46,927 bases of DNA from a virus (IMGVR_UViG_3300029258_004662:1-46927); one strand, 5' to 3'. Positions 8,261 through 16,646 are shown, counted from the first letter of the stretch. The notes: generated by a model from the sequence alone, not told the origin. A program made the numbers and translations.

Positions 8261-9262
8261 ATGCTCGACGCGGTCTTCGTTTACGCAAAGCCTCAGTTCA
8301 CGTCAACCGGCCTGAGCAACAACACGCGGCAATGCGCGCGTGTGTTGCGGAAGGCCGGCTACGGCGCCGAGAGCATTACGCTCGACGAGATCGGCGACTG
8401 GACGACGTTCATTCTCGAACGCCGTCCGCGCATGATCGTGCTCGGCGCGCTGTGCATTCCGCCCGAGCGCCTGGCGGAACTGGCGGCGGCGCACACGGAG
8501 ACGCGATTCGTCATCCGCATTCACTCCAACCTCCCGTGGCTGTTTCAGTCTACGGCGGAGTTTCCCGGCGCACTGGCGGTGCTCGATCTGGCGAGGGACC
8601 GGCCGAACGTCTTTTACAGCGTGGTGGACCCGGACGAGGCCCTCCGCTGGCGCGCGGCCGGCCTGCCGGTGATTGCGTTGCCGAACGTTTACGGCGGGGA
8701 GATCGCGGAGCGGCCGAGGCCCTACAACGGCCCCCATCCTTACGTGCATCTCTCGGCGATGTTCGCGCTGCGCATTCTCAAGCATGCCGGCGGGCACGTT
8801 CTGGCGGCGGCAACGGTCAACCGCCAAGTCGCCGTCAAGCTTTACGTGCAGACGGGCCGGGCCGATTCTCCGAAATACGCCCGGCAGATGTGTCTCCTTG
8901 CGAATGCCTGCGACCTGCTGATGCCGTGCGAACCGTACCGGAAGCACGCACAGTTCATCGAGTGGCTCGGGGACACGATTGACGTCGGCTTGCAGCTCAG
9001 CGCGACGGAGAGTTTCAACTACGTGGCGTTGGAGCACATGGCGCTGGGGATTCCCGTGGTCGCGTCGGAGGCGGTTCGCTTCTGCCCCTGGCGCGTGAAT
9101 TACGAGCACACCGACGAGGCCGCTGAGACGGTCTTGCGGATTCTGTCGGATTACCGCGCGTGCTCCGAACGGGCGCTGGAGGCCGTTCGGGAGATCGCGG
9201 AGGCGCATCGCCTCATTTTTCTCCAGAACATCGAACGTCTTTTGGATCGCAAGGAGATCTGA
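8261..9262 (+). CDS. Glycosyltransferase-like protein (GT4/GT-B type)
   Basis: The 333-residue protein looks like a GT-B glycosyltransferase. The N-terminal domain begins with a beta strand and a glycine-containing loop (MLDAVFVYAKPQFTSTGLSN). The C-terminal domain carries the sugar-nucleotide-binding pattern LQLSATESFNYVALEHMALG-IPVVASEAV (two parts), that is, the E-x7-E-like block with the IPVVAS strand typical of GT4 enzymes. It sits among head genes, five bases after the scaffold gene and one base before the decoration gene, so it is a late protein. Its acceptor is unknown; glycosylation of a virion protein is an inference. Confidence 0.78.
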   Translation: MLDAVFVYAKPQFTSTGLSNNTRQCARVLRKAGYGAESITLDEIGDWTTFILERRPRMIVLGALCIPPERLAELAAAHTETRFVIRIHSNLPWLFQSTAEFPGALAVLDLARDRPNVFYSVVDPDEALRWRAAGLPVIALPNVYGGEIAERPRPYNGPHPYVHLSAMFALRILKHAGGHVLAAATVNRQVAVKLYVQTGRADSPKYARQMCLLANACDLLMPCEPYRKHAQFIEWLGDTIDVGLQLSATESFNYVALEHMALGIPVVASEAVRFCPWRVNYEHTDEAAETVLRILSDYRACSERALEAVREIAEAHRLIFLQNIERLLDRKEI

Positions 9263-9263
9263 C

Positions 9264-9659
9264 ATGGCGACCCAGTCTGAGAGCCCGTTCAACCGGACGG
9301 CGGGCGGGACCATTGCGGCCTACCGGCTGCTGAAGCTGTCCGGCGCGACGGTCGTGCACAACACGGCGACGGCGTCGGACGAGCCGATCGGCGTGTCGCA
9401 GGCCGCGTACAGCAGCGGCGACACGTGCGCGCTGCGGGACATCAAGCACGGCGGCACGCACAAGGTGACCGCCGCGGGCGCGATCAGCGCAGGCGCGAAG
9501 ATTTACGCGGCCGCGGCGGGCAAGGCGCAGGCCTTGCCGGCGGGCGCCGGCACGTACCGCGAGGTCGGGCGCGCGCTCGAAGCGGCGACGGCCGACGGCG
9601 ACATCATCGAGGCGCACCTGAAGGACTCCGGCGAGACGGACGTCGTCTCCGGATCGTAG
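9264..9659 (+). CDS. Head decoration protein, DUF2190 family
   Basis: The 131-residue, Ala/Gly/Thr-rich, mainly beta-strand protein resembles the DUF2190 / gpD-like capsid decoration family. The pattern includes GTIAAYRLLKLSGATVVHNT, a middle IGVSQAAYSSGDT, and the repeated AGAKIYAAAAGKAQAL with a C-terminal VGRALEAATADGDIIEAHL. Such proteins bind on the capsid surface near the threefold axes. Its position between scaffold and capsid genes agrees. It is followed by a strong attenuator-like hairpin cluster before the capsid gene. Confidence 0.85.
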   Translation: MATQSESPFNRTAGGTIAAYRLLKLSGATVVHNTATASDEPIGVSQAAYSSGDTCALRDIKHGGTHKVTAAGAISAGAKIYAAAAGKAQALPAGAGTYREVGRALEAATADGDIIEAHLKDSGETDVVSGS

Positions 9660-9677
9660 ACAACCTGAGCCGCCGAG

Positions 9678-9775
9678 CCCGTGGCCACGGGCGAAGGCCG
9701 TTCCCCTGTGGACGGCCCGGCGGTTGGCACTGACAGGGCAGTGCGGACCCGCGCGAGCGGGCGCGCTGCCTTTTT
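9678..9775 (+). terminator. Terminator/anti-terminator hairpins before the capsid gene
   Basis: A long hairpin (GGCAGTGCG at 9737-9745 with CGCGCTGCC at 9762-9770, inner stem CCCGC/GCGGG capped by GCGA) is followed by TTTTT at 9771-9775, an intrinsic terminator. An overlapping stem, GCACTG (9727-9732) with CAGTGC (9739-9744), uses the same bases and cannot form at the same time. Upstream lie a palindrome near 9678 and a GGCCGT/ACGGCC stem. This looks like an attenuator between decoration and capsid genes. Confidence 0.7.
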
Positions 9776-9804
9776 CGTTGGGCGTTTAGAGAAGGAGAAC
9801 GAAG

Positions 9805-10755
9805 ATGCCCAGGCCGACCAGTTCGACAACGGTCGTGCGGCCCGATCTCGCCGACGCGCTCTTCCAGCACGTCGAATTGCCGTTCATCGGGACGCGCATT
9901 TTTCCCATTTTCGACACCGTGCAGAAGAGCGGCGGCTATCCGGTCATCCCGACCGAGGCCCTGCTGAAAATGCCGGCCAATCTCAAGCGCGCGCCCCGGG
10001 CGAAGTACGCGCGAGGGGATTGGGAATTCGAGCGCGGGACGTACGCCTGCGAGGAGTACGGCTTCGAGGAGCCGGTGGACGATTCCGAGGCGAACGCCTA
10101 CGCGCATTATTTCGACGCCGAGATGGTCAGCGGCGAGATCGCGCGCAACACCCTCCTGCGGGCGCAGGAGAAGCGCATCCTGGACATCCTCCAGGACACC
10201 GGCACGTTCACGCCCACCGCGATCACCCACGAGTGGGACGACGGCGAGAACGCCACGCCCATCGACGACGTGAATGCGCGGAAGCTGGCGATCTACCAGG
10301 CGACGGGCGTCAAGGCGAACGCGCTGATCATCGCGTACAGCACGTTCCTCGACCTCGGCGTCTGCGACCAGATCGTGGACCGGATCAAGTACACAAACCC
10401 GTCGGTGCAGCGCGGGGAGATTCCGGCCAACCTGCTCGCCCAGGCGTTCGGCCTGGAGGAAGTGATCGTCGCCGACCAGGTGTACGACAGCGAGGCGGAG
10501 GGCCAGGACACGACCATCAGCACGCTGTGGTCGAACGAGTACGCGATGGTCTGCCGGGTCGCCCGCGGTCCGAACCTTCGGCAGCCGTGCATCGGGCGGA
10601 CGTTCCTGTGGACGGCCGATTCTCCGGAGAACGCGACGGTCGAATCGTACCGCGAGGACCCGAGCCGCTCGGACATCATCCGCGTGCGGCAGCACACCGA
10701 CGAGGTGACCGTGATGACGGCCTGCGCGAACCTGCTGAGCAACATCACGACGTAG
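9805..10755 (+). CDS. Major capsid protein
   Basis: The 316-residue protein is the probable main shell protein with the HK97 fold. Supporting features are its place directly after protease, scaffold and decoration genes, its length, an excellent RBS (GAAGGAGAACGAAG before the ATG), and the internal pattern: a long N-terminal region, FEEPVDDSEANAY, AENTLLRAQEKRILDILQD-like spine helix (positions about 115-130), then VNARKLAIYQATG, ALIIAYSTFLDLG, and the C-terminal HTDEVTVMTACANLLSNI. It resembles capsid proteins of many environmental siphoviruses. The family was not assigned by motif alone, so the call depends on context. Confidence 0.88.
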   Translation: MPRPTSSTTVVRPDLADALFQHVELPFIGTRIFPIFDTVQKSGGYPVIPTEALLKMPANLKRAPRAKYARGDWEFERGTYACEEYGFEEPVDDSEANAYAHYFDAEMVSGEIARNTLLRAQEKRILDILQDTGTFTPTAITHEWDDGENATPIDDVNARKLAIYQATGVKANALIIAYSTFLDLGVCDQIVDRIKYTNPSVQRGEIPANLLAQAFGLEEVIVADQVYDSEAEGQDTTISTLWSNEYAMVCRVARGPNLRQPCIGRTFLWTADSPENATVESYREDPSRSDIIRVRQHTDEVTVMTACANLLSNITT

Positions 10756-10776
10756 CGTCTGTTTTGTCGTCACCCA

Positions 10777-10822
10777 GGGCCGCGGCCGTCCGGACCGACA
10801 CTCGCCGGACGGCCCGCGGCCC
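10777..10822. terminator. Strong GC hairpin between capsid and joining genes
   Basis: A stem of about 17 bp (GGGCCGCGGCCGTCCGG at 10777-10793 with the complementary run ending at 10822, one bulged base) lies just after the capsid stop. It lacks a T tract, so it is more likely an mRNA-stabilising or attenuating structure than a full intrinsic terminator. Confidence 0.5.
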
Positions 10823-10838
10823 GCCCCGCGAGGCCCTC

Positions 10839-11219
10839 ATGACGCTGAAGACGCGGATCGCCGCCGACGTGCTGAACACCTTCCTGAACTCGGACGAATT
10901 CGCCGACGACGGGACCTACACGCCCTACGGCGGCGAGGCCCAGTCCATCACCGGCGTTTTCACCGAAGAATTGTCCGAGACGCGCGACGGGCCGGACGGG
11001 CCGTACGACGTGCGGACGGGCCGTCTCTTCATCTCGACGGACGCCACGAGCGGGATCGCCTCGCCGGCGAAGGGCGACACGTGGACGCTGAACGGCGAGA
11101 CGTGGACGGTGGACGAGGTGGAGCTGCAGGCCGGGAGCGCGGCCGAACTGACGCTGATTCTTCCCACGCGCCGCAACGTGGCGGCCGAGGGCGCACAGCA
11201 ACCGATTGCAAGGAGATGA
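10839..11219 (+). CDS. Head-tail joining protein
   Basis: The 126-residue, mostly beta-strand protein starts at the ATG after GCCCTC. Segments such as VLNTFLNSDEFADDGTY, ITGVFTEEL, and GDTWTLNGETWTVDEVE match the small beta-sandwich stopper/attachment proteins (lambda FII-like and related DUFs) that follow the capsid gene. The motif GDTWTLNGETWTV is a common signature of this group. It would cap the filled head and bind the tail tube. Next gene is three bases downstream. Confidence 0.75.
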   Translation: MTLKTRIAADVLNTFLNSDEFADDGTYTPYGGEAQSITGVFTEELSETRDGPDGPYDVRTGRLFISTDATSGIASPAKGDTWTLNGETWTVDEVELQAGSAAELTLILPTRRNVAAEGAQQPIARR

Positions 11220-11221
11220 CC

Positions 11222-11389
11222 ATGGCGGATGACAGAAAGAAATTGATCTCGGACCGGATCGCGGCCTTGAAGGCCGAGGCGGCGCAGCACACGGCGGCCG
11301 CGAAGAAGCTGAACCAGCGGATCGCGCTGCTCGAACAGGTCGCGGCGAACCCGGAGGCCCACAAGGACCTGCTCGACATCTTGAAGTGA
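11222..11389 (+). CDS. Short coiled-coil protein
   Basis: The 55-residue protein is a single long amphipathic helix (RKKLISDRIAALKAEAAQHT onward) with regular Leu/Ile/Ala spacing, that is, a coiled coil. The RBS AAGGAGATG precedes the ATG directly. It sits between two neck genes and is likely a small assembly or accessory protein of the neck. No family recognised. Confidence 0.65.
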   Translation: MADDRKKLISDRIAALKAEAAQHTAAAKKLNQRIALLEQVAANPEAHKDLLDILK

Positions 11390-11396
11390 GGCTGTC

Positions 11397-12188
11397 ATGG
11401 CGAGACCGTCCGAACCGACACTGAGCGTTGCGAACGACGGCGACGGCGCCGCCGTGACGGCGACCGTGTCGGGGACGGCGGCCGCGACGCACCTGCTCCT
11501 CTACCGCACGGGGACGGACGCGGCCTGGACGGCGGGCGAATCGCGCGTCGGGGACGGCGACATCGCGCAGGCGGGCCTGAGCGCGGCGGCCTACCACTTC
11601 CTTGTCCAGTCGCGGAACGACGACGGCTACTCGATTCCCTCGAACCTGGTCGCGCTGGAGGTAAAGGACACGACGAGCCTCGCCGGCGCGGGCGACCTGA
11701 CGAACGCCGAGGACGACTTGAAGGATTTGCTGGCCGCATCGAGCACGTTCCAGGACTGGGTCGGCGCGACGGGCGACGCGGCGACGAAGCTGGCCTTTGC
11801 CAAGACCCGCATTTACGTGGATTGGGAAACGAGTCCGACGCGTCCCTTCGCCTGTGTGCGATTTGACGTCCCGGCGGACCAACGCTCGCGGGCGGTCGCC
11901 GGAGGATCTCGCCAGCGCTACCTGGGTGGGGGGACGCTCGGGCTTCTGTTCGAGGCGCAGGTGGACGGCACGATCACAAATCCCGCCGACCAGATGCGGG
12001 CGTTCAAGCGCACGATCGATCAGATCGTCGCCGACATGGAGGCGCTCTCCGGGAGCGGCGGCTATCTAATCGTTCGCGCGTTCCGGACGGCCGAGGGGCC
12101 GTTCCGCGTCGGCGAATCGCAGAAGCTGAAGGACACGGACGTGTTCCAGGTTCTGAAGTCCTGCGATTACGGACTGGAGATCTCCTGA
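11397..12188 (+). CDS. Tail terminator-like protein with an N-terminal Ig/Fn3-like domain
   Basis: The 263-residue protein seems to be a fusion. Residues 1-95 look like a fibronectin III-like beta sandwich (PTLSVANDGDGAAVTATVSG, HLLLYRTGTDAAWT, AYHFLVQSRNDDGYSIPSN), a common surface decoration of phage virions. Residues 100-263 contain FACVRFDVPADQRSRAVAGG, LGLLFEAQVDG and the late strands LIVRAFRTAEGPFRVGESQ, fitting the tail-terminator (gpU/HK97 gp10-type) family that ends the tail tube. An Ig-like domain at the N-terminus of a tail terminator is uncommon. The stop overlaps the next start. Confidence 0.65.
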   Translation: MARPSEPTLSVANDGDGAAVTATVSGTAAATHLLLYRTGTDAAWTAGESRVGDGDIAQAGLSAAAYHFLVQSRNDDGYSIPSNLVALEVKDTTSLAGAGDLTNAEDDLKDLLAASSTFQDWVGATGDAATKLAFAKTRIYVDWETSPTRPFACVRFDVPADQRSRAVAGGSRQRYLGGGTLGLLFEAQVDGTITNPADQMRAFKRTIDQIVADMEALSGSGGYLIVRAFRTAEGPFRVGESQKLKDTDVFQVLKSCDYGLEIS

Positions 12189-12661
12189 TGATCATCGGCG
12201 CGAAAGTCGAGATTCGCGGCCACCTGGCGATGCCCAAAGCCCGGCTCGTCGAGTACGAGAAGCGGGCCTTCACGCTGGCGCTTCAGAAGTGGCACCGGGA
12301 GATGCTGCCGAAGCATTTCGCGCCGAACGCGAAGCAGGTCTACCGCTACGAGCGGCGGACGGCGGCTTACGAGCAGCGAAAGGAGCGCGTGAAGGGCCAT
12401 CGCCTTTCGCTGGTCTGGTCCGGGTCCTCGCGCGAGATGGCGGAGCGCCGGATCGACATTAGGCCGACGAAGAAACACACGACGGGGAAAATCCACGTCG
12501 CGCGCGCGTTCAACTTTTCCGGGCGCGGCGCGATGCCGGACATGAAGGCCGAGGTCTCGCGGATTCTGAAGCGCGAGCAGAAGGAACTGCTGGGTCTCGT
12601 CGGCGAGGAAATGAGGCGTCAGATCGGCCAGGACGCGAGCGTCAAGGTTGTGAGCATTTAG
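12188..12661 (+). CDS. Putative neck/tail completion protein
   Basis: The 157-residue, strongly basic, helical protein starts MIIGAKVEIRGHLAMPKARL. It lies between the tail-terminator-like and tail-tube genes, where lambda has Z and U and HK97 has gp8-10. The sequence has long Arg/Lys-rich helices (ALQKWHREMLPKHFA, RRTAAYEQRKERVKGH) and a C-terminal helix. It resembles the general neck protein type (HK97 gp10-like), but no defining motif is visible, so the role is inferred from gene order. The ATG overlaps the preceding stop. Confidence 0.55.
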   Translation: MIIGAKVEIRGHLAMPKARLVEYEKRAFTLALQKWHREMLPKHFAPNAKQVYRYERRTAAYEQRKERVKGHRLSLVWSGSSREMAERRIDIRPTKKHTTGKIHVARAFNFSGRGAMPDMKAEVSRILKREQKELLGLVGEEMRRQIGQDASVKVVSI

Positions 12662-12671
12662 GAGCCAAGCG

Positions 12672-13613
12672 ATGAACATTTTCACTCCGCACATGATCGA
12701 GGTGGACCCGGCGACGACGGCGAACGCGGTCAACATCGATCAGATCGAGTCGGTCGCGTACGACGCGCAGACGCAGCGCCTGCTGCGCGCGGCGACCGTG
12801 GACACGGCCTTCGCGGCCGTGATCGCGCAGGCGCACCGCTGGAACGTGAGCACGTCGGCGCTCGCGACGATCCTGGCGGAGGCCTCCGGACAAATCCTGA
12901 CGGATGCCATGAAGGTTGACGCCGACGTAAGCCACGCCGGCGCGAAGGTCTGGTACAAGCAGCGCGAGAACCTGGGGACATTCGCGAGCGGCAGTGCGCA
13001 CACGAAATGCACGATCGCCTCGGGCCTGATCGTCCCGCGCACGCTGGGCGTGACGCAGGGGGCAATCGCGTCGCTGGTCCTCGACCTGCTGGCGATCTGG
13101 GACGAGACGAACGACCCGGTCGTCGTCGCGAAGGATCAGGCGCTGTCGGGCACGCCCGGCGCGGACGAGTTCTTTACGCTGGGCCCGGTCTACCTCGACA
13201 CGACCGAGATCGAGGACGTTCAGGGCTGGAACCTGACGAGCGGGATCGCCGAGCGGTTGCGTTTCGGGGGCGGCCGGACGTGGCCGACGCACGTGAGCCT
13301 CGTCGCGCGCGGCCCGTCGGTGACGTGCAACGTGCTCGACGTCGAGCTGCTCCAGTCGCTGGGGATCGTCGGCGCGGACAAGGAGGTGACGCTGTTCCTG
13401 AGGAAGCTCCAGAACAAATCGAAGACCTACGCCGACAACACGTCGAACCACATCAAGCTGGTCATCAACGAGGCTCACGTCGGGATTGACGCGATCCCGG
13501 CGCAGTTCGGCGGGGACGCCGAGCCGGGACTGGTGATCACGCCCGTCCAGGACGCGAGCCTGAACGACATCGTGCAGGTCACGACGGGGACGACGATCAC
13601 GGCGCCGACGTAA
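12672..13613 (+). CDS. Major tail tube protein (probable)
   Basis: The 313-residue protein is Ala/Thr/Val-rich with a beta-strand-rich second half. By position, just before the tail chaperone and tape-measure genes, it should be the tail tube protein that forms hexameric rings around the tape measure. The strands FFTLGPVYLDTTEIEDVQGW, THVSLVARGPSVTCNVLDVE and ITPVQDASLNDIVQVTTGTT are consistent with this. It is longer than many tube proteins (lambda gpV is 246). The RBS is GGAG at 12661. The function is inferred from synteny. Confidence 0.7.
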   Translation: MNIFTPHMIEVDPATTANAVNIDQIESVAYDAQTQRLLRAATVDTAFAAVIAQAHRWNVSTSALATILAEASGQILTDAMKVDADVSHAGAKVWYKQRENLGTFASGSAHTKCTIASGLIVPRTLGVTQGAIASLVLDLLAIWDETNDPVVVAKDQALSGTPGADEFFTLGPVYLDTTEIEDVQGWNLTSGIAERLRFGGGRTWPTHVSLVARGPSVTCNVLDVELLQSLGIVGADKEVTLFLRKLQNKSKTYADNTSNHIKLVINEAHVGIDAIPAQFGGDAEPGLVITPVQDASLNDIVQVTTGTTITAPT

Positions 13614-13614
13614 G

Positions 13615-13657
13615 CAGAAGCGAGAAGCAAAAAGCGAAAAGCGAAAGGCGAGAGAAC
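13615..13657 (+). repeat. Heptamer repeat array, GARAAGC type
   Basis: About six imperfect tandem copies of a 7-base unit (GAGAAGC / AAAAAGC / GAAAAGC / GAAAGGC) fill the gap between the tail tube stop and the tail chaperone start. The last copies shade into the purine-rich ribosome-binding region of the next gene. Confidence 0.8.
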
Positions 13658-13660
13658 GGA

Positions 13661-14469
13661 ATGTTTCTTTACTATTTGCCGGCGGCGATGCGGACGCTCC
13701 CGAAGGATTTTGTCGCGGCGCGGGCCGGCGTGTTCGGCGCCGGCGCGGGCGTGACCTTCTGCCACACGGAGAAGGGTCCGGACGAAGGCCGCGGGATCGT
13801 CTGCGCTCCCGTGCTCGGGGGGCGGAGCGCGCCGGACCGCGTCGGGCACTACTCCGGAGAACAGGTCTGGCAGCGGACGCCGCGGCCCTGGTGGATCGGT
13901 TTTTACGAATCGCGCCGGCCGATGCCGGAGACGTTGGCCCGGTCGGAGGCGTATCCCGGCCACAAGGTCACGCTCCAGGACGGGTCCGAATGGCTCGTGC
14001 CGGTCGGGCGGCTGTGGAACGGCGCCGACCCATTTCCGAAGAAGCTCCGGCTCGACCCGGAGACGGGGCGGTGGAAAGAGACGCCGCTGGACCGGTTCGC
14101 GCGGATCACGGAGCGGGCGGGGGAGGTGTTCGCCGACCTGATGGCGGCGGCCTGGTCGGAGGACGAGGACGGGAATCCCACCGTCTCGTTCAACGTCGAC
14201 ACGGACCTCGCGGTCGAGGCCCTCGGCCTGAACTATCACGTCGGCGCGGAGGAGATCTCGGCGCTGGGCCTGCTGACCAGCGAGAACGTGGGGTACATCG
14301 CGCAGGCGTTCGTGGACTTCCCGACGTGGAAAATTCTGCTCGACGCGCGCAACGACGCAAAAAAAAAAGCGACCCGGCCTGCATCCGGCACTGGCTCTGG
14401 AGAAACGGACTCCTGCCCGGCTACCGCCCGTCCTGGGCCGACATCTGGGCCGCTCGCGGCGGGGGGTGA
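13661..14469 (+). CDS. Predicted -1 frameshift product (GT-like)
   Basis: Slipping one base back on the A10 run (14359-14368) continues through SDPACIRHWLWRNGLLPGYR and PSWADIWAARGGG to TGA at 14467-14469, giving 269 residues. In lambda, Mu and many other phages the gene before the tape measure makes such a second product by -1 slippage, and the two products together load the tail tube protein onto the tape measure. Here the extension is short (33 residues) compared with lambda's T domain. A real genomic indel or a homopolymer sequencing error in A10 would give the same picture, so the slippage is a prediction. Confidence 0.6.
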
Positions 14470-14473
14470 GTGA
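13661..14473 (+). CDS. Tail assembly chaperone (gpG-like)
   Basis: The 270-residue protein precedes the tape measure gene, the place of lambda G and GT. A run of ten A bases (14359-14368) near the end is read here as GCA AAA AAA AAA GCG. Behind it the zero frame gives a low-complexity Pro/Gly/Thr/Ser tail, while the -1 frame gives 33 well-formed residues with five tryptophans. The region to residue about 236 is shared. The chaperone would bind the tape measure during tail assembly. The N-terminal half (LYYLPAAMRTLPKDF, GIVCAPVLGGRSAPDR) is not a known motif, so the role rests on position and the slippery run. Confidence 0.65.
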   Translation: MFLYYLPAAMRTLPKDFVAARAGVFGAGAGVTFCHTEKGPDEGRGIVCAPVLGGRSAPDRVGHYSGEQVWQRTPRPWWIGFYESRRPMPETLARSEAYPGHKVTLQDGSEWLVPVGRLWNGADPFPKKLRLDPETGRWKETPLDRFARITERAGEVFADLMAAAWSEDEDGNPTVSFNVDTDLAVEALGLNYHVGAEEISALGLLTSENVGYIAQAFVDFPTWKILLDARNDAKKKATRPASGTGSGETDSCPATARPGPTSGPLAAGGE

Positions 14474-16167
14474 TGGAGAGCCGGGTATCGGTCACGTTCG
14501 TCGGCGACGCCGCGTCTCTGGCGCAGCGCATCGAGAAGCAGCAGGCGGCGATCGGAAAACTGACCGAGAAGCTGCGCCAGATGAAGACCGAAGGGCGGAA
14601 AGCGACCCAGGACGTCGGCGGCGGGCTGGCCGATGGGACGCGCCAGGCCTTGGCGTTCGCCGGCGCGCTGACGGGCGTAGGGAGCGCCGCGGCCGCGGTG
14701 ATGGTCATCGCGCGGCAGTTGCGGGCCGAGTACGAAGCGCTTCGGGCGCGCCAGGAGCGGGCGGCGAACACGCAGGTGACGCTGGCCGAAGCGCGGACGA
14801 TGGCGACGCTGCAGCGCCCTATCGAGATGTCCGCCGAGCAACTCGAGGGGATGGTCGGCCGGATCAGCCAGGCGTCGGGATTGACGCAGGCCGACGTGTG
14901 GCGCGGCCTGCCGGGTCCGTTGTCGGCAATGGGGTCGGCGTCGGCGCAGCAGTTCGAGTCCACGATGACGCTGGGCGCGCGGATACGCGCCCGCGCGGGG
15001 CAAGGCTTCGACATGGGCGCCTTCATCGGTGGAACGTTGGACATCATGCGCGCGACGGGCGTTCAGGATGCGCGGCAGGGCCTCGGCTTCGTTCGCCAGT
15101 TCGGCACGGCGGCGCGGATGGAGGACGTGCAAAAGCAGGTGCGGACGCTTGCTCCCGTCATGGTTGCGGCGCGCGAGATGAACGTTTCGCCTGAGGAGTC
15201 CGCCGAACTTGTGGCGTTTCTTTCGCAATTGATCGCGGATCCGGAGGGCAACATCACGGGCACGGCCGCAGCGAATATCGTTTCCGCGACGATGGAACCA
15301 ATTATCCCCCGGCAGCGCATCATCGCGGGGCAGCCGAAGACTATGTACGAGAAGCCTAGCGGCGAGACATTCTCCGAGCGGATCGCCTCGATGCGCGAGT
15401 TCTGGCGAAATGCGAGCGAAGACGCGCGGACGCAATTCCTGCGCAAGTTGGGCGGCCGGGAAAAGACCAAGGGCGCGTTGCGCGCGTTTTTCGCCATGGG
15501 GCCTGAAGCGCAGCGCGAGATGGCGACGATTCAATCCAGAATCATGCCGCCGACGGCGACCGAACTGGCGGGTCTTACCGACCAGCTCCTGAGCGAGATC
15601 GAGACCGCGCCGGTGCAGACGGTCCGGCTGGCGGGCCAGCAGGCGACCGAGCGTCTGCAGATTCTGAACGAACAGGCGGCGATGGCCGGCGAGGTGCGGA
15701 ATCAGATTGACGCCCTGCTGCGCGACGCCCCGGGCATCACGGACGTTCAGCGGAAGTTCATCCTGGGAAAATTCGAAGCGGCGTCGCGGTTCGGCACGCG
15801 CAACGCCGGCGCGGCCGCGGTCGAGGCGATCCGGTCCGCACAGCGGACGAGCCGGCTTGCGCCGTACACGTACAGGCAAGGCCCGGATCGTTTCTACGTC
15901 ACCGAAGCCGACACTGAGATGCGGGATGTTCGGGCCGGTCCGCGACATCCCGCGGTCCGTCGCCGCGTCGTGCGGAGTTACGGCGGCCAGGCCGGTCCGG
16001 TCGTCGAGGAGAACCCGGAATTCCAGGCCAGCCAGGCGCAGGCGCTGATCACACTCGAAGCGGCGATCCGGGATCAGACCAAGCGCCTCGATGCGCCCCA
16101 GCGGACCGTTCTGGTCGGCGACGAGCGCGCGAAACAGTACGGCGGCGCATCGCCGCACGGTGAATAG
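14473..16167 (+). CDS. Tape measure protein
   Basis: The 564-residue protein sets tail length. It is Ala- and helix-rich, with an N-terminal coiled coil (residues about 15-45), a hydrophobic stretch at about 60-80 (ALAFAGALTGVGSAAAAVMV), and long amphipathic helices afterwards. Its ATG follows the tail-chaperone region (chaperone stop at 14471-14473). At about 1.5 angstrom per residue it predicts a tail of roughly 85 nm, so a rather short siphovirus tail. The C-terminal third is less repetitive and Arg/Tyr-rich (RLAPYTYRQGPDRFYVTEAD). Called from composition and position. Confidence 0.88.
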   Translation: MESRVSVTFVGDAASLAQRIEKQQAAIGKLTEKLRQMKTEGRKATQDVGGGLADGTRQALAFAGALTGVGSAAAAVMVIARQLRAEYEALRARQERAANTQVTLAEARTMATLQRPIEMSAEQLEGMVGRISQASGLTQADVWRGLPGPLSAMGSASAQQFESTMTLGARIRARAGQGFDMGAFIGGTLDIMRATGVQDARQGLGFVRQFGTAARMEDVQKQVRTLAPVMVAAREMNVSPEESAELVAFLSQLIADPEGNITGTAAANIVSATMEPIIPRQRIIAGQPKTMYEKPSGETFSERIASMREFWRNASEDARTQFLRKLGGREKTKGALRAFFAMGPEAQREMATIQSRIMPPTATELAGLTDQLLSEIETAPVQTVRLAGQQATERLQILNEQAAMAGEVRNQIDALLRDAPGITDVQRKFILGKFEAASRFGTRNAGAAAVEAIRSAQRTSRLAPYTYRQGPDRFYVTEADTEMRDVRAGPRHPAVRRRVVRSYGGQAGPVVEENPEFQASQAQALITLEAAIRDQTKRLDAPQRTVLVGDERAKQYGGASPHGE

Positions 16168-16169
16168 CC

Positions 16170-16586
16170 ATGGCGAAGAACAAGATTGACGCGATCGAGT
16201 TCCACTACGTTCACGCCTCGATCCCGCCGCTCGGCAACGAGCTGCGGGACCGGACGCCGGAGAACGCGTCGAACGGCCACGTGAAGCTGAAGCTCGGGAC
16301 GCGCGCGACCGAGGGGACGGTGCGGACCTTCCGCGACTTCGACAGCGTGGCCAGCGCGGACTCTCACATTACGGCGTGCGCGGCGAAGAAAGGAACGCTC
16401 GTGACGGTCTACGACTGCCACGAGCGGACGATTTCGAACGTGGCGGTGCTCGACGTGATTCCGGCCGGCGTTGGGCCGAACGGCGATCCGCAGGACATCG
16501 TCCGCGTGGACGGGTCGGTCGGCGGGATGACGGACGGCGTTTACCTCGTGGAATTGCTGTGGCGCGTGCAGAAAGTGTCATCGTAA
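16170..16586 (+). CDS. Minor tail protein
   Basis: The 138-residue beta-rich protein starts two bases after the tape measure stop. Segments IEFHYVHASIPPLGNELRDR, LVTVYDCHERTISNVAVLDV and GVGPNGDPQDIVRVDGSVGG suggest a small tail-tip or distal-tail type protein. Position between tape measure and the large hub-like protein agrees with that. No conserved family recognised. Confidence 0.6.
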   Translation: MAKNKIDAIEFHYVHASIPPLGNELRDRTPENASNGHVKLKLGTRATEGTVRTFRDFDSVASADSHITACAAKKGTLVTVYDCHERTISNVAVLDVIPAGVGPNGDPQDIVRVDGSVGGMTDGVYLVELLWRVQKVSS

Positions 16587-16594
16587 CGGCAAGT

Positions 16595-16629
16595 GCAGAG
16601 TAGTGAGTAGGGAATAGTGAATTGAGAAT
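16595..16629 (+). repeat. Heptamer repeat array, GARTAGT type
   Basis: The gap between two tail genes holds tandem 7-base units of the GAGTAGT / GAGTAGG / GAATAGT / GAATTGA kind. A second copy of this family lies at 34777-34806. Confidence 0.7.
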
Positions 16630-16646
16630 GGGACGGCAACGGCGCG

